Shown: positions 53,057-63,507 of the stretch, one piece after another | How the letters are laid out: every line of letters begins with the position of its first letter | How positions within the stretch are numbered: the first letter of the stretch is position 1 | Source: Sinorhizobium glycinis | GTDB taxonomy: Bacteria > Pseudomonadota > Alphaproteobacteria > Rhizobiales > Rhizobiaceae | NCBI RefSeq assembly: GCF_001651865.1 | Contig: NZ_LPUX01000053.1 | Location: forward strand, 806,001 to 870,000 | DNA: 64,000 nucleotides | Direction: 5' to 3' | Notes under the pieces: model-generated | Seen by the model: only the letters and a program-made list of their open reading frames with translations | Database searches by the model: none | What the model was told of the DNA's origin: nothing | Program-made: the position numbers and the translations under genes

Positions 53057-54736
53057 TCAGGCGGCGCGGTCGAGGGACCATTTGCGGAGGATCTTTGCGG
53101 CGCGCTCCTCGCTGATCTCCACCATGCGGGAAAGCCGGCGCTCGGGACCTTCCTTGACGCGGCGATTGAAGCCATTGCTTTCGTCGCCGAGGTTGAGCAG
53201 GTCGTCCGTGCTGTCGAAGCCGAAGTCCGAGCCGAAGCCTTCCATGAGGGCACCTCCCGCGGCGCTTGCGCCGGCCGGAGAGAAATCCGGCAGTTCGAGA
53301 CCGGCTGCCTCGCCTTCGAGTTGACCCGCCTGGCCGCCAAAGCCCATCTGGCGGGCCAGAGGCCGCATGCCCAGCCAGACGACCAGGAAGGCGACGACGA
53401 TGAAAGCCAGCGAGTTGATGATGCCGCCGAGATTGCGCGTCAACATTTCCATGACGCCGGGGCCTGCGACCGGCTGGTCCAGCAATTGCGTCTCGACGAA
53501 ATCCATGGCGTTCAGCGTGACGACGTCGCCGCGGTTCGGATCGACGCCGGCAGCGGAGGCGACGATCTTCTGCATGTCCTGGAGATAGGCATCTATCTTC
53601 GCCTGATCGGCCCCCTCGCCGACCATCGCCGCCAGGCGGCCGCGATTGACCACGACGGCGATCGACAGCCGTTCGATCGAATAGCTGTTCTTGACGGTGG
53701 CGATCGTCTTGCTGTTGATCTCGTAATTCGTCTGCTCTTCCTTCTTCTCCGCCTCGTCGCTCGACTGCTGGCCTGCACCGCCACGCGGCGCCGCCTGGGG
53801 CACGTTCTGCTGCACGGTCGCGGCGTTGTCCGGCTGCTGCTGGCTGGATTTCTGCTCTTCCTTGATGACGCGCGTGGAGCGCTCGACCCGCGATTCGGGG
53901 TCGAAGACGGTCTCCTGGATCTGCTGGGCATCGGTGTTGAGAGAGGCCGTGACACTGGTGCGGAAATTGTCCATGCCCAAGAAGGGGGCAAGCGCATTGT
54001 CGATCTTCTTCTCGAGATCGGTCTGAACGTTCTGCACCACCCCGAGCGACTGGTTGAGGGCGCTGCTTGCCGGGTCGTCGCCCGAAGCGAGCAACTGGCC
54101 GGTCGAGTCGAGAATGGTGACATCGTCGACATCGAGACCCGGTACGGACGATGCGACGAGATGGCGGATGGAGGAGGCGGCACCCCGGCCGACCGTCGCG
54201 CTCGCGCGAATCATCACCGATGCGGTCGGCGTCTGCTCGGCCTTGCGGAAGCTGCCCCGCTCCGGCATGACGATATGAACGCGGGCCGCCGCAATGCCGG
54301 AGATCTGCTGGATGGTGCGGGCAATCTCGCCCTCCAAAGCACGAACGCGCGTGACCTCCTGCATGAAGGAGGTGAGCCCGAGCGAGCCGACATTGTCGAA
54401 GAGTTCGTAACCGGCATTGGCGCTGCTCGGCAGGCCGCGCTCCGCCAGGAGCAGGCGAGCCTTGCCGGTCATGCCTACCGGCACCTGAATGCTGCCGCCA
54501 TCCGCGCCGACCTCGAAGTCGACATTCGCCTCGGCAAGCGCAATGCTGATCTGGGTGACATCGCTGCGTTCGAGGCCGACATAGAGCGTTTCAAAGGCCG
54601 GCTTGTTGACGTAGATGGCAGCGCCGAGAACGAAGCCGATTGCGACGATGCCGGCCACCGCGAGAGCTATCAGCTTGCCCTGCCCGAGATTGCTCAGGTT
54701 TTTCGTGAACGTCGAGAATTGATCGAACAGATTCAT
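53057..54736 (-). CDS. fliF: Flagellar MS-ring protein FliF
   Basis: A 559-residue protein from the ATG at 54736 (MNLFDQFSTFTKNLSNLGQG). Two transmembrane helices (about 22-45 and 425-447) bracket a periplasmic region with the ring-building motifs GDGGSIQVPVGMTGKARLLL-like, RVHIVMPERGSFRKAEQTPT and VPGLDVDDVTILDSTGQLLA. The cytosolic C-terminus (MVEISEERAAKILRKWSLDR) binds FliG. It is a single-gene unit between terminator and RIME, separate from fliG, and carries the shared CTAG-N9-CTTGCG element upstream. Confidence 0.95.
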   Translation of the reverse strand: MNLFDQFSTFTKNLSNLGQGKLIALAVAGIVAIGFVLGAAIYVNKPAFETLYVGLERSDVTQISIALAEANVDFEVGADGGSIQVPVGMTGKARLLLAERGLPSSANAGYELFDNVGSLGLTSFMQEVTRVRALEGEIARTIQQISGIAAARVHIVMPERGSFRKAEQTPTASVMIRASATVGRGAASSIRHLVASSVPGLDVDDVTILDSTGQLLASGDDPASSALNQSLGVVQNVQTDLEKKIDNALAPFLGMDNFRTSVTASLNTDAQQIQETVFDPESRVERSTRVIKEEQKSSQQQPDNAATVQQNVPQAAPRGGAGQQSSDEAEKKEEQTNYEINSKTIATVKNSYSIERLSIAVVVNRGRLAAMVGEGADQAKIDAYLQDMQKIVASAAGVDPNRGDVVTLNAMDFVETQLLDQPVAGPGVMEMLTRNLGGIINSLAFIVVAFLVVWLGMRPLARQMGFGGQAGQLEGEAAGLELPDFSPAGASAAGGALMEGFGSDFGFDSTDDLLNLGDESNGFNRRVKEGPERRLSRMVEISEERAAKILRKWSLDRAA

Positions 54737-54858
54737 TCTGTTTCCGCACCCAGTATCGCATGGCACCCTTGCCGGTACTCGACGGCATCATGCGAAGATC
54801 CAACATTCTGGTAAGCCCGGTATCGACACGCGCGAATCTACCAGCCCCGGAAGCGAAG

Positions 54859-54885
54859 CTAGGCGGCGAAACTTGCGCGAACTTG
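54859..54885 (-). promoter_or_regulatory. Candidate flagellar promoter/activator site upstream of fliF
   Basis: CTAGGCGG at 54859 and CTTGCGCGAACTTG at 54872, the clearest member of the family. On the coding strand two CAAGTT-like half-sites stand 10 bp apart (CAAGTTCGCGCAAGTTT), followed after 9 bp by CTAG. It lies 123 bp before the fliF ATG. Confidence 0.65.
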
Positions 54886-54923
54886 ACGGAGCAGTCTGGA
54901 GCGATCTTAGCGGCGGGTTTCAC

Positions 54924-55046
54924 GCCCCTCATCCCGCTGCCGCGACCTTCTCCCCGTTGTTGACGGGAGAAGGGAGATGCCGCCCCCTCCAGTCCCCTCT
55001 CGCCGCACGCGGGGAGAGGACTAGGGTAAGGACTAGGGTGAGGGGC
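54924..55046 (+). repeat. RIME-type intergenic palindromic element, copy 3
   Basis: Starts GCCCCTCATCCCGCTGCCGC and ends AGGGTGAGGGGC, in the same orientation as copy 1. The tail carries a small direct repeat (GACTAGGGTAAG / GACTAGGGTGAG) not seen in the other copies. It sits between the cheT stop and the fliF promoter and likely forms the 3' hairpin of the che operon. Confidence 0.8.
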
Positions 55047-55057
55047 AATCCACCGCG

Positions 55058-55453
55058 TCAAAACGCCTCGAAGTCGCCCGAGGCCTTCGTGAGCGGCTGC
55101 GAGTGGCCGTGACGCAACAGCCCGCTGCCGAGCGCCTTCTTCATGTCGGCAAGCTTGATCAGGTTCACGGCCGTCGAGATGTCCACGAGGCACGTGTCGG
55201 GGATCGATGCGGTGATCGTGTCAATGAATTCGGCAAGCCCCCGGGCCTTCTGGACCGCAAGATCGACACCCTGGAGCACCATCAACTTTTCGGACGGATC
55301 GGTCACGGGCGCATCATGGCCGCTCCAGAGCTGCGGCTCGATGCGCTCGATGAGGTAGGCGACGTCATGGAGTTCGGTGACAATGCGCATCAGCACGTCC
55401 GGCAGCGATTCTTCCGCGCGAGGCATGTAGCTCTGGTGATCGGTCTGCATCAT
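55058..55453 (-). CDS. cheT: Chemotaxis signal-termination protein CheT
   Basis: A 131-residue helical cytosolic protein, last gene of the che operon (earlier known as orf10). A DxxxQ motif (D64 and Q68 in GVDLAVQKARG) resembles the CheZ phosphatase active site. To my knowledge S. meliloti CheT has been described as acting in signal termination and adaptation. Helices at about 12-40, 58-80 and 95-115 would form a small bundle. It starts 60 nt after the cheD stop. Confidence 0.85.
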   Translation of the reverse strand: MMQTDHQSYMPRAEESLPDVLMRIVTELHDVAYLIERIEPQLWSGHDAPVTDPSEKLMVLQGVDLAVQKARGLAEFIDTITASIPDTCLVDISTAVNLIKLADMKKALGSGLLRHGHSQPLTKASGDFEAF

Positions 55454-55513
55454 TCTCTCACGTGGGCTTGAAAGGATACGTTGGCACCCGGCTGGCCGGC
55501 CCTCGGAGGGCGA

Positions 55514-56068
55514 TCAGAAGAACTCGATCGAGCTTTCCACCGGCTTCGGGGCAGGCGCGGGCCGCTGGTCCTGGTGGATGGCGCGCTGGGCTTCCACACC
55601 GGTCAACGCGTATTGGCGGGCACGGCCCGTCACGGGCCAATATTCCAGCTTGCGGCCATGTTCGCCGCCGGTGCTTTCTCCGACAACACGGATGCCTTCG
55701 TCGAGCAGGAACTGCCGCGCGAAGGCGGCGTTCTGCTCCCCGACATTGGAGAAGCGCGCGATCGTCTTGGCCCCGCCGAATATCTTGGCCTCGAGGCGAT
55801 CGCGGCGCGCGCCCTGCTTCAGGAGACCGTTGATCAGCAGTTCCATGAGATGCACGCCGTAGCGCGTCGCGTCACCCGCCGATGCCGGCGACGTCGAAGA
55901 GCCAGGCAGCAGGAAATGGTTCATGCCGCCGACGCCCGCCACCGGGTCGCGCATGCATGCGGCCACGCAGGAACCGAGAATGGTCGAAAGAACGATATCC
56001 GGATCGTTGACGACCTTGAACTCGCCCTGAATGACATGCACACGCCTGCCGGCAGCCTCCAGCATCAC
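55514..56068 (-). CDS. cheD: Chemoreceptor glutamine deamidase CheD
   Basis: A 184-residue enzyme with the CheD catalytic residues in order: [11 protein letters not shown] (Cys34) and [12 protein letters not shown] (His51), plus [13 protein letters not shown]. It deamidates Gln side chains of chemoreceptors and can interact with CheC/CheX-type phosphatases. The C-terminal tail (about 160-184) is Pro-rich. Its start overlaps the cheY2 stop by 4 nt. Confidence 0.93.
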   Translation of the reverse strand: MMLEAAGRRVHVIQGEFKVVNDPDIVLSTILGSCVAACMRDPVAGVGGMNHFLLPGSSTSPASAGDATRYGVHLMELLINGLLKQGARRDRLEAKIFGGAKTIARFSNVGEQNAAFARQFLLDEGIRVVGESTGGEHGRKLEYWPVTGRARQYALTGVEAQRAIHQDQRPAPAPKPVESSIEFF

Positions 56069-56454
56069 TTCAGTGCCCCGAACACGGCCTCGATGGCTGC
56101 CTTCATCTTTTCGATGGTGAACGGCTTGGCGAGAACGTTGTTGGCACCGAGCGCGGCAGCCTTCTGGACCAGCGCACGGTCGCCCTGCGCGGTCAGGATG
56201 ATGAAGGCCGCCTTCTTGGTGTTCGGGTTCGAGCGAACCGCCTGCAGCAGCCCGAGACCGTCCATCTTCGGCATGTTGAAATCCGAGATGACCAGATGGT
56301 GCGGGTTTTGCGCCATGATCTTCATGCCCTGCTCCCCGTCGCCGGCGGCAGTGATCTGCTTGAAGCCGAGTTGCTGCAGGGCGTCGCCCAGGAGCAGCCG
56401 GCTTGTCACCTGGTCGTCGACGATCAGGACTTTTATCTTTTCGGCGATGGACAT
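56065..56454 (-). CDS. cheY2: Chemotaxis response regulator CheY2 (motor-acting)
   Basis: A 129-residue single receiver domain: acidic pair D13/D14, phosphate-accepting Asp58 (LVISDFNMP), Thr88 and Lys110 (AKPF). In S. meliloti CheY2-P acts on the motor and slows rotation, while CheY1 serves as phosphate sink. It is the second response regulator of the operon, coupled to cheB by a 1-nt overlap and to cheD by a 4-nt overlap. Confidence 0.93.
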   Translation of the reverse strand: MSIAEKIKVLIVDDQVTSRLLLGDALQQLGFKQITAAGDGEQGMKIMAQNPHHLVISDFNMPKMDGLGLLQAVRSNPNTKKAAFIILTAQGDRALVQKAAALGANNVLAKPFTIEKMKAAIEAVFGALK

Positions 56455-57506
56455 TATTCGCTTCCTTCCTTCCGGGCTGCTGCCGCCTTCAATATCTCCT
56501 CCCCGATCGAGCCGAGGGGGAGCTGCGTTTCGACAGCACCCAATTCATGGGCCACTCTGGGCATTCCATAGACGACACAGGTCTTTTCGTTTTGTCCGAA
56601 CGTGCGCGCCCCGGCGTGCCGCATTTTGAGGAGACCGGCCGCGCCGTCGCGCCCCATGCCGGTCAGAATCACACCGATTGCGTTGCGCCCCGCCATTTCG
56701 GCGACCGAATCGAAAAGGACGTCGACCGACGGGCGATGCCCGTTGACGGGCTCCCGGTCGATCAGCCTGCAGCAGGGCGCGGAGGCACTGGAGACCTGAA
56801 GGTGCCGGTCGCCGCCGGGCGCCAGGTAGACCTTGCCGACTTCGAGCCGGGCGCCGTCGGTCGCCTCCTCGACAGTCGGCGCGCAGAGCCGGTTCAGCCG
56901 CTCGGAAAAGCTCTTGGTGAATGTGTGCGGCATGTGCTGGGTGATCACCGTCGGCGGGCAATTGGCCGGGAACTTTTGCAGGACCGCGATCAGGGCCTCC
57001 ACGCCGCCGGTCGAAGCGCCGATCGCGATGACCTTGCGGCCCGCCCTGTACTCGGAAACGGTGGTCACGGCCGGCGCGGATGTCACCCGGTTGCTGGTGA
57101 TCATCGATTTGCGCTGCGAGCGCGCCGCCGCCTTGACCTTCTCGACCAGGCCGCCGAACGGATTCGGATCGCCGGGGTGCGGCTTGCCGACGCAATCGAA
57201 AGCACCGATTTCGAGGGCGGCAATCGTCGCCTCGGCACCCTTGTGGGTCAGCGTCGAGACCATGATGACCGGCATCGGTCTCAGCCGCATGATCTTGTCG
57301 AGGAATTCGAGGCCGTTCATGTTCGGCATCTCGATGTCGAGGGTGACGACATCGGGATCGAGCTGCTTGATCGCCTGGCGGGCCTCGAGCGCATCGGCCG
57401 CCTGGCCTACGACCCTTACCTCCGGATCGGCATTGAGCACGGCCGAGATCAGCCCACGCATCGTGGGCGAGTCATCGACGACGAGAACACGGGCGGGAGC
57501 GTTCAT
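56454..57506 (-). CDS. cheB: Chemoreceptor methylesterase CheB
   Basis: A 350-residue protein from the ATG at 57506. The receiver domain (1-125, [12 protein letters not shown], Asp57 in VVTLDIEMP) is linked to the methylesterase domain (about 155-345) with catalytic Ser in [13 protein letters not shown], His in [10 protein letters not shown] and Asp in [12 protein letters not shown]. It removes methyl groups placed by CheR. It overlaps cheR by 4 nt. Confidence 0.95.
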   Translation of the reverse strand: MNAPARVLVVDDSPTMRGLISAVLNADPEVRVVGQAADALEARQAIKQLDPDVVTLDIEMPNMNGLEFLDKIMRLRPMPVIMVSTLTHKGAEATIAALEIGAFDCVGKPHPGDPNPFGGLVEKVKAAARSQRKSMITSNRVTSAPAVTTVSEYRAGRKVIAIGASTGGVEALIAVLQKFPANCPPTVITQHMPHTFTKSFSERLNRLCAPTVEEATDGARLEVGKVYLAPGGDRHLQVSSASAPCCRLIDREPVNGHRPSVDVLFDSVAEMAGRNAIGVILTGMGRDGAAGLLKMRHAGARTFGQNEKTCVVYGMPRVAHELGAVETQLPLGSIGEEILKAAAARKEGSE

Positions 57507-58411
57507 GCCCGACCTCCATGGAATTTGCCGGTATGGCGATAGGTGGTGACGCCGATATTGTCGAAGATCGCCTTGGCATCCCCCGAGACGCGTTCCGAAT
57601 GGCCGATGTAAAGATGTCCGCCCGTGTCGAGCACGCCTGCGAATCGCGACCAGATCTTCATCTGTGTCGGTTCGTCGAAATAGATCACCACGTTTCGGCA
57701 GAAGATCACGTCGAAGGGCCCCTTGAGCGGCCATTGCGCCATGAGGTTGAGCTCGTTGAAGGTGATCAGCCGCTTGACGCGGTCATCGATCTGCCACTTG
57801 CCGCGACCGTTCACCTCGACCTCCCGGAACCATTGCTTGCGCATGGCGGGACTTACCGTTTCGAGCGCCGTCGCGTCGTAGGCGCCGGCCCGGGCGAGCG
57901 CCAGGATCTTCGGATCGATGTCGGTCGCGAGAATGCGGAAATCGTATTCCGCGGCATTCGGCAGCAGCGACAGCACCGTGAGCGCGATCGAATAGGGCTC
58001 CTGGCCGTCGGAACAGGCCGCCGACCAGATGCGGACCCGGCCGCCGTTCTTCGCCCGGGCGATCAGGCCCGGCAGTACATCCGTCTTCAGATGGTCGAAA
58101 TGATGGTTCTCGCGAAAGAAGCGGGTGAAGTTGGTGGTCAGATGCGAGAGCATGTCGCGGCGCGCCGCCGCGCCCGCCGGCGAGGCGACAAGCTGGCAAT
58201 AGTCGCGGAAGCCCCTGAGCCCGAGGGTGCGGATGTGCTTCGACAGCCGCGAATAGACCAGCGAGGCCTTGGATTCATTCAGATAGATGCCCGCATCCGC
58301 ATAGATCATCGCCGCGATTTCGCCAAGGTCGCGGCGCGTCAGCGGATATTCGCCGCTCGCCAGGCATTCGTCCGGCGACAGCTTCTGCTCGAAAGAGGCC
58401 TGGGTCCTCAT
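57503..58411 (-). CDS. cheR: Chemoreceptor methyltransferase CheR
   Basis: A 302-residue methyltransferase. An N-terminal helical domain (about 25-95) precedes the SAM-binding domain with [40 protein letters not shown] and [20 protein letters not shown]. It methylates receptor glutamates. 4-nt overlaps with both cheW and cheB indicate coupled translation. Confidence 0.95.
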   Translation of the reverse strand: MRTQASFEQKLSPDECLASGEYPLTRRDLGEIAAMIYADAGIYLNESKASLVYSRLSKHIRTLGLRGFRDYCQLVASPAGAAARRDMLSHLTTNFTRFFRENHHFDHLKTDVLPGLIARAKNGGRVRIWSAACSDGQEPYSIALTVLSLLPNAAEYDFRILATDIDPKILALARAGAYDATALETVSPAMRKQWFREVEVNGRGKWQIDDRVKRLITFNELNLMAQWPLKGPFDVIFCRNVVIYFDEPTQMKIWSRFAGVLDTGGHLYIGHSERVSGDAKAIFDNIGVTTYRHTGKFHGGRA

Positions 58412-58881
58412 GCTGCTTCCCTTTCCTCATGCGGGAAGACCTGATCGAGCTCGACGAGGCAGATCATGCGTCCCTCGATCGCCAGCACGCCACGCGCAAA
58501 GCTCCTTTCGAAGTCCGAGGCGATATCCGGCGTCGGCTGCATGTCGGCATCAGAGACGGTCAGGATGTCGGAGACGGCATCGACGAGAAGCCCCACCGAC
58601 CGGCCATTCACCTGGGCGACGATGATCACGTGGCGGACCGTCGGCTCGGCCGGCTTCATGCCGAGGCGCGCCGAAAAGTCGATGATCGGCAGCACCGCGC
58701 CGCGCAGATTGATGATGCCGAGCATATATCCCGGCGCGTGCGGCATCGCTGTCGCAGGCGTCCAGCCGCGGATTTCGCGGACCGACATGATGTTGACGCA
58801 GAATTCCTGGCCGCCGACGCGGAAAGCGATCAGCTCCCGTCCGCCAGTCGTCAGATTTTTTGCGGCATAGGTCATAGACAT
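58408..58881 (-). CDS. cheW: Chemotaxis coupling protein CheW
   Basis: A 157-residue CheW-domain protein ([60 protein letters not shown] and a C-terminal [20 protein letters not shown]) that links receptors to CheA. It corresponds to CheW1 of S. meliloti by operon position. It overlaps cheA by 1 nt (TAATG) and cheR by 4 nt. Confidence 0.94.
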   Translation of the reverse strand: MSMTYAAKNLTTGGRELIAFRVGGQEFCVNIMSVREIRGWTPATAMPHAPGYMLGIINLRGAVLPIIDFSARLGMKPAEPTVRHVIIVAQVNGRSVGLLVDAVSDILTVSDADMQPTPDIASDFERSFARGVLAIEGRMICLVELDQVFPHEEREAA

Positions 58882-61181
58882 TATCCGGCTGCAGCAAGGG
58901 ACATTTCAGGCAGGGATTGTCCGCGCGAGGCGGCGACGATCGCATCGACATCGAGGATGAGCGCCACGCGCCCGTCGCCGAGAATGGTCGCCGCCGCAAT
59001 GCCCGGAACATGGGTGTAGTTCGCCTCGAGGCTCTTGATCACCACCTGGCGCTGGCCCTGGATGGCATCGACCATCAAGGCGCGCTGGCCGCCGCCTTCG
59101 GACTCGACGAGGAGTGCCACGCCTTCGACCGGATTGGCCTGGGTGGCGCGGAAGTTCAGGATGCGGCCCACGTCGACCAGCGGGCAGAAGGAGTTGCGGA
59201 TCGAGATCAGCCGCTGGGAGGCGCCGAAACTATGGATCGCCGAGGCCTCGGGCTGAAGGGTTTCGACGATCGCCGTCAGCGGCACGACGAGAGTCTGGCT
59301 GGCGACCGTCACCACCATGCCGTCGAGGACGGCGAGCGTCAGCGGCAGGCTCATCGTGAAGACGGAGCCCTGCCCCGGCTTCGACTGAATGTTGATGCGG
59401 CCGCCGAGCGCCTGGATCGAACGCTTGACGACATCCATGCCGACGCCGCGACCGGAAATGTCGGAGATCTTGTCCGCGGTCGAGAAGCCCGCGTGGAAGA
59501 TCAGGTTGTCGATTTCCTCGTCCGAGAGATTTGCGTCCGCGGCGATCAGGTCATTGTCGATCGCCTTTTGCCGGACCTTCTCGCGGTTGATGCCGGCGCC
59601 GTCGTCGGCAAGCTCGATGACGATGCGGCCGGACCGGTGCTTTGCCGTCAGCCGGACCGTGCCTTCCGGGTTCTTGCCGGCTGCGACGCGCTTTTCCGGC
59701 GTTTCGAGGCCGTGGTCGACCGCGTTGCGGATCATATGCGTGAGCGGCTCGGCGAGCTTGTCGATGACGGTCTTGTCGACCTCGGTGTTCTCGCCCTCGG
59801 TGACGAGGCGGACCGACTTGCCGGTCATGTCGGCGATTTCGCGGACGATACGCGACATGCGCTGGAAGACCGGCTTCACCGGCTGCGCGCGGATCGCCAT
59901 GACGCTGTCCTGGATCTCGCGGGTGAGCTGCTGCAGCTCCTCGAGCCCCATGTTGATCGACGACGTGCCGTTCGTGTCGTTCTCGATGACGCTCTGCGAC
60001 AGCATCGCCTGGTTGATGACGAGCTCGCCGACCAGGTTGATCAGGCGATCGACGCGATCGAGATCGACGCGGATCGTCGGGGTGGCGGCGGAGGCAGCGG
60101 CCTGCTGTGCGGCCGCCTGTGCCGCGGAAGCCGGCGCCGCACTCCTGGCGTTCTCGGCGGACGCGCGCGCGGTCTGGGCCATCTGCAGGACGTTGCTCGC
60201 GATCGACGCAGCCGATACCGCCTCGTCGCGAGCCTCGCGCTGCCGGGCGGCAACCTGCTCATCATCCTCGGCCGCCCCAGCCAAGGCCGGCATGGCTTCA
60301 TCGAGCAGCGACAGGTCGAAAGGAACAGGCTGCATCGGCAGCTCGTCGCCCGCGCCAGCGTGATTGCCGCCTGCCAGCGTAACCTCGAGCTCGCAATCCC
60401 ATTCGGCGAATTCGAACACCGAGCGAATCGCCTCTTCGCCCTTGTCGGTCTTCAGCGAAATCTTCCAGGCGAAATAGGCGGCCTCCGGATTCATGCTGCC
60501 GAGCGCCGGCAGTTCATCCATGTCGCAATGGATGCTCATCTCGCCGAGGCGAGAGAGATCGCGCAGCAGCAGCGTGGCGTCGTTGCCCTTGCCATAGAGT
60601 TCCGACTTCGGCCTGAAGAGGATCTCAAAGGTAGACGGCTCGATCGTCGGGGGTTCGCTCGTTTCGAAATCCTCGAAAGAGAAGGCGACGGGCTGAAACC
60701 CTTCCTCGTTCACTGCGGGCGCCGGTATGGCTGCGGGTGCTGCCTTCGCGGGCGCCGGTGCGGACTTCGCAGGTGCCTCGGCAGCAGGCTGCGGCAATTC
60801 GCCATTGGCGAGGGCTTCGAGTTCCTTGATCAGCTGCCGGCTGCGCGCCCCGTCGACACTGCCGCCGTCGCGGGCGGCATTGGTGAGGTCGGCGAGCACA
60901 TCCGCCGATTTCAGCATGACCTTCAGGACGTCCTGATTGGGCTCCAGCCTGTTGGATCGAACGCAGTCTAGCGTCGTCTCGAAGACATGCGCGAACGAGA
61001 CGAGGTCATCGAGCCCGAACGCGCCGGCGCCACCCTTGATCGAGTGGACCGCGCGGAAGACGGCGTTGACCGTCTCGGGATCGCGGTCGCCATCATTGAG
61101 CTTCAGGAGACCCGACTCCAGTTCCGCGAGCTGCTCCTCGCATTCCTGGAAGAAAATCTCTTTGATTTCGTTCATATCCAT
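58881..61181 (-). CDS. cheA: Chemotaxis histidine kinase CheA
   Basis: A 766-residue kinase. P1 (about 1-110) has the phosphorylated His46 in [17 protein letters not shown]2-like linker regions are Ala/Pro-rich. The P3 dimerisation helix lies near residue 390-430, P4 has the N box ([20 protein letters not shown]), G1 ([16 protein letters not shown]) and G2 ([15 protein letters not shown]), and P5 is a C-terminal CheW-like domain. It phosphorylates CheY1, CheY2 and CheB. The linker between P1 and P3 is longer than in E. coli (654 residues in all). Confidence 0.95.
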   Translation of the reverse strand: MDMNEIKEIFFQECEEQLAELESGLLKLNDGDRDPETVNAVFRAVHSIKGGAGAFGLDDLVSFAHVFETTLDCVRSNRLEPNQDVLKVMLKSADVLADLTNAARDGGSVDGARSRQLIKELEALANGELPQPAAEAPAKSAPAPAKAAPAAIPAPAVNEEGFQPVAFSFEDFETSEPPTIEPSTFEILFRPKSELYGKGNDATLLLRDLSRLGEMSIHCDMDELPALGSMNPEAAYFAWKISLKTDKGEEAIRSVFEFAEWDCELEVTLAGGNHAGAGDELPMQPVPFDLSLLDEAMPALAGAAEDDEQVAARQREARDEAVSAASIASNVLQMAQTARASAENARSAAPASAAQAAAQQAAASAATPTIRVDLDRVDRLINLVGELVINQAMLSQSVIENDTNGTSSINMGLEELQQLTREIQDSVMAIRAQPVKPVFQRMSRIVREIADMTGKSVRLVTEGENTEVDKTVIDKLAEPLTHMIRNAVDHGLETPEKRVAAGKNPEGTVRLTAKHRSGRIVIELADDGAGINREKVRQKAIDNDLIAADANLSDEEIDNLIFHAGFSTADKISDISGRGVGMDVVKRSIQALGGRINIQSKPGQGSVFTMSLPLTLAVLDGMVVTVASQTLVVPLTAIVETLQPEASAIHSFGASQRLISIRNSFCPLVDVGRILNFRATQANPVEGVALLVESEGGGQRALMVDAIQGQRQVVIKSLEANYTHVPGIAAATILGDGRVALILDVDAIVAASRGQSLPEMSLAAAG

Positions 61182-61200
61182 TGGAGGACACCCTCGATGT

Positions 61201-61566
61201 TCAGGCCGTTACACGCTCGATGGCATCGATCAGCTTGGTAGGGTCGAACGGCTTGACAATCCAGCCGGTAGCGCCCGCCTGCCGCGCGCGGTTCTTCTTC
61301 TCGGCGTCGCTTTCCGTGGTGAGCACCAGGATGGGGATGGCGCGGTAGCGGTCGTTCCTGCGCACGCCTTCGATAAAGCCGAAGCCGTCGAGGCGGGGCA
61401 TGTTGATGTCCGTGACGATCACGTCCGGATTGGCGGTCTCCAGCACTTCGAGGCCTTCGACACCGTCCTCCGCCTGGATCGTTTCGAAGCCGGCGTTGTT
61501 GAGGGTGACAAGAAGCATGTTCCGGATTGTCCGGGAATCGTCCACAGTCAGAACTCTCTTCTTCAT
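61201..61566 (-). CDS. cheY1: Chemotaxis response regulator CheY1 (phosphate sink)
   Basis: A 121-residue receiver domain with D9/D10, acceptor Asp53 (VIVTDINMP), Thr83/Thr84 and Lys105 (VKPF). In S. meliloti CheY1 drains phosphate from CheY2 through CheA. It lies 19 nt before cheA and 3 nt after cheS. Confidence 0.93.
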   Translation of the reverse strand: MKKRVLTVDDSRTIRNMLLVTLNNAGFETIQAEDGVEGLEVLETANPDVIVTDINMPRLDGFGFIEGVRRNDRYRAIPILVLTTESDAEKKNRARQAGATGWIVKPFDPTKLIDAIERVTA

Positions 61567-61569
61567 TTC

Positions 61570-61863
61570 TCAAATCTCCTTTGCCATCAGGGGCGCGACG
61601 TCCACGCCGATGAGCTGTGTCGTTTTAACGAACGCGTCCGACACCTTTGCAAAGGTGAAGGACATCCGATCCTCTTCCCAACTTCTTGCACCGGCCATCA
61701 GCACCTGTGCGCAGAGCGTTCCGATCCGCTCGACGGCGGACGCATCGATCTCGATCGGAGCCCCCTTGAGCGTTAGCAGCCTTTCATGCAACGCCGTCGC
61801 TTCGTTCAGGTCCAGGACCGGAGCGAGCTTCAGCGATTTCTTTGCGATGTTCCTGCTGGCCAT
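61570..61863 (-). CDS. cheS: CheA-associated STAS-like protein CheS
   Basis: A 97-residue protein with a STAS-like fold: LDLNEATALHERLLTLKGAP, then IEIDASAVERIGTLCAQVLM and GARSWEEDRMSFTFAKVSDA. In S. meliloti CheS binds CheA and speeds CheY1-P dephosphorylation by increasing CheY1 binding. It sits between icpA and cheY1 with small gaps. Confidence 0.88.
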   Translation of the reverse strand: MASRNIAKKSLKLAPVLDLNEATALHERLLTLKGAPIEIDASAVERIGTLCAQVLMAGARSWEEDRMSFTFAKVSDAFVKTTQLIGVDVAPLMAKEI

Positions 61864-61893
61864 TCTGTTCCTCGACCGACCTGTTCACTGACA

Positions 61894-63507
61894 CTAGCGC
61901 CGCCATCCGGCGACCTGCCGCCCGGAGGCGGCGTCATCGCCGAACGGCATCGCTCTATCGTCCTCATCGACTTGCGGCAGAAGCGCGGACGGCGGGGCGA
62001 ATGTCGAAGCCCTCAATCCGGCCTGGCGCTCGAAACGAAAGCGGCGGATCGTCTGTCCCAGCTCCAGGATGGTGCCGTGGAGATCTTCGGTCGAAGCCGC
62101 CGTCTCGCCGGCGAGTTCCGCGCTTCGGCTCATCGCCTTCGAGATGCCGCCGATCTCGGAGGCCGCGGCGGCCAGATCGCTCACCTGCGATTGCGCCTCC
62201 CGCGCGATGCCGGAGACGGCGGCATTGATGGAGATCACCTGCTCGACGATGCTGCTGATCGCATTCTGCGTCTGGCCGACGATCTCGACGCCGGCTTCGA
62301 CCTGCGTCTTCGTGCCGTTGACGAGCTGCTTGATCTCGCGCGCCGCCTCACCCGAGCGCTGCGCAAGGGCGCGGACTTCCTGGGCGACGACAGCGAAGCC
62401 CCGGCCGCTTTCGCCGGCGCGTGCCGCCTCGATGCCAGCGTTGAGAGCGAGAAGATTGGTTTGGAAGGCGATCTCGTCGATGACGCCGATGATCTGGCCG
62501 ATCTTTTCCGCGGAAGCCTCGATATCCGCCATGGCAGAAATCGCCTGACCGGCGATCTCGCCGCTGCGCTCCGCAGCCAGGCGCGTCTCGCTGGCCTTAG
62601 CCTCAGCCTCGCTGATCCTGATCGAGCCGGCGCGCATGCGTTCGGTCATCGCGCCAAGCGCTGCGACGCGGTCGGTCAGTGCCTCCGCCTCGCCGAGAGC
62701 CGAGCCGGAAAATTCGGTCGTGCGGCTGCGCAAGCTTTCGACCATGCTCTCGGCCGCCGCTGCACGCTTGTCGCCGGACTGCAGGGCTTGCTGGATCTGG
62801 TCCAGGGCGGCATTCAGCCCAGCGGCGATCGGCCGACAGACATCGGGCCCGTCGGTTGGGAGGCGAGCACCAAGATCGCCGTCGCCGAGAGCCTGCATGA
62901 AATCGGAGAAGAGCGCCGTCACTTCGGTCTCGTCGCCCTTGCGCTGATCCGAGAGCTGGCGCTGATGCTGCTGGCGGAGCGCATTGAAGCGCAGCGCCAC
63001 CGCAATCTCGCTGTCGACGAAGGCGGCGCGCACCAGAGCGGCAACGAGGCGGCAGAGCTCGTGCCTGCGCGCGCTTCCGAAGGGAAGCAGGGACTTGGGC
63101 CAGGCATCCTCGACGGCGCCGACAATGAGATGCTCAAGCACGACCGCGTGGCTTGCGAGCTGCCAGCGCGGGTCGAGGCTCATGCGGGCTTCGGTGTCGG
63201 CCAGCACCTTGACGCGTTCGGCATAGAGCCCGTCGAAACGGGCATCGGTCAGCACATTCCAGTGGGACGACTGAAGATCGTGCAGCCGGTCGAGCTGGCG
63301 ATCATTGTCGAAATGGCGAGCGGCGTCCGGATTGGTCTGCAGCCGATGGAAAAGGTCACGCAGCGCAAGCTCGATGCGCGGCGACAGGGCCTGTCGACGA
63401 TCACGCAGAAGCGCGCAGGCTGCCTCGTCGAGACCGGCAAAGCGCAGGCGCTCGAGCAGGCTGGCCGCCTGGCTCTTCCTTGCCTGTTCTGACGCTTCCT
63501 GCTGCAC
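61894..63507 (-). CDS. icpA: Soluble chemoreceptor with globin-type sensor domain (IcpA)
   Basis: 537 residues from a GTG at 63507 (GGGGAAC upstream, reading [13 protein letters not shown]); another GTG at 63588 would add 27 residues. No transmembrane helix is present. Residues about 17-150 resemble a globin-coupled sensor, with candidate proximal haem ligand His82 (LQSSHWNVL) followed by Y95, R98 and LDPRW at the usual spacing. Then comes a HAMP-like linker and the receptor signalling tip [20 protein letters not shown] plus [18 protein letters not shown]. There is no C-terminal CheR-binding pentapeptide. It heads the che operon. O2 or redox sensing is inferred. Confidence 0.88.
   Translation of the reverse strand: MQQEASEQARKSQAASLLERLRFAGLDEAACALLRDRRQALSPRIELALRDLFHRLQTNPDAARHFDNDRQLDRLHDLQSSHWNVLTDARFDGLYAERVKVLADTEARMSLDPRWQLASHAVVLEHLIVGAVEDAWPKSLLPFGSARRHELCRLVAALVRAAFVDSEIAVALRFNALRQQHQRQLSDQRKGDETEVTALFSDFMQALGDGDLGARLPTDGPDVCRPIAAGLNAALDQIQQALQSGDKRAAAAESMVESLRSRTTEFSGSALGEAEALTDRVAALGAMTERMRAGSIRISEAEAKASETRLAAERSGEIAGQAISAMADIEASAEKIGQIIGVIDEIAFQTNLLALNAGIEAARAGESGRGFAVVAQEVRALAQRSGEAAREIKQLVNGTKTQVEAGVEIVGQTQNAISSIVEQVISINAAVSGIAREAQSQVSDLAAAASEIGGISKAMSRSAELAGETAASTEDLHGTILELGQTIRRFRFERQAGLRASTFAPPSALLPQVDEDDRAMPFGDDAASGRQVAGWRR

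Larger units (their letters stand above)
54737..55057. other. Intergenic region between cheT and fliF
   Basis: A 321-bp region. From fliF outward it contains a partial match to the flagellin element (CCGG at 54772, GCATCATGCG at 54785), the CTAG-N9-CTTGCG element (54859-54885) and a RIME copy (54924-55046). It should hold the fliF promoter and the 3' end of the che transcript. Confidence 0.6.

Noticed and set aside
58917..60971. 684-codon plus-strand frame opposite cheA
   Set aside because: It is a shadow of the kinase gene, of very biased composition, with no signal, domain or ribosome-binding site.
61786..63492. 568-codon plus-strand frame opposite icpA
   Set aside because: It is a shadow of the receptor gene; the receptor signalling tip on the minus strand is unmistakable.
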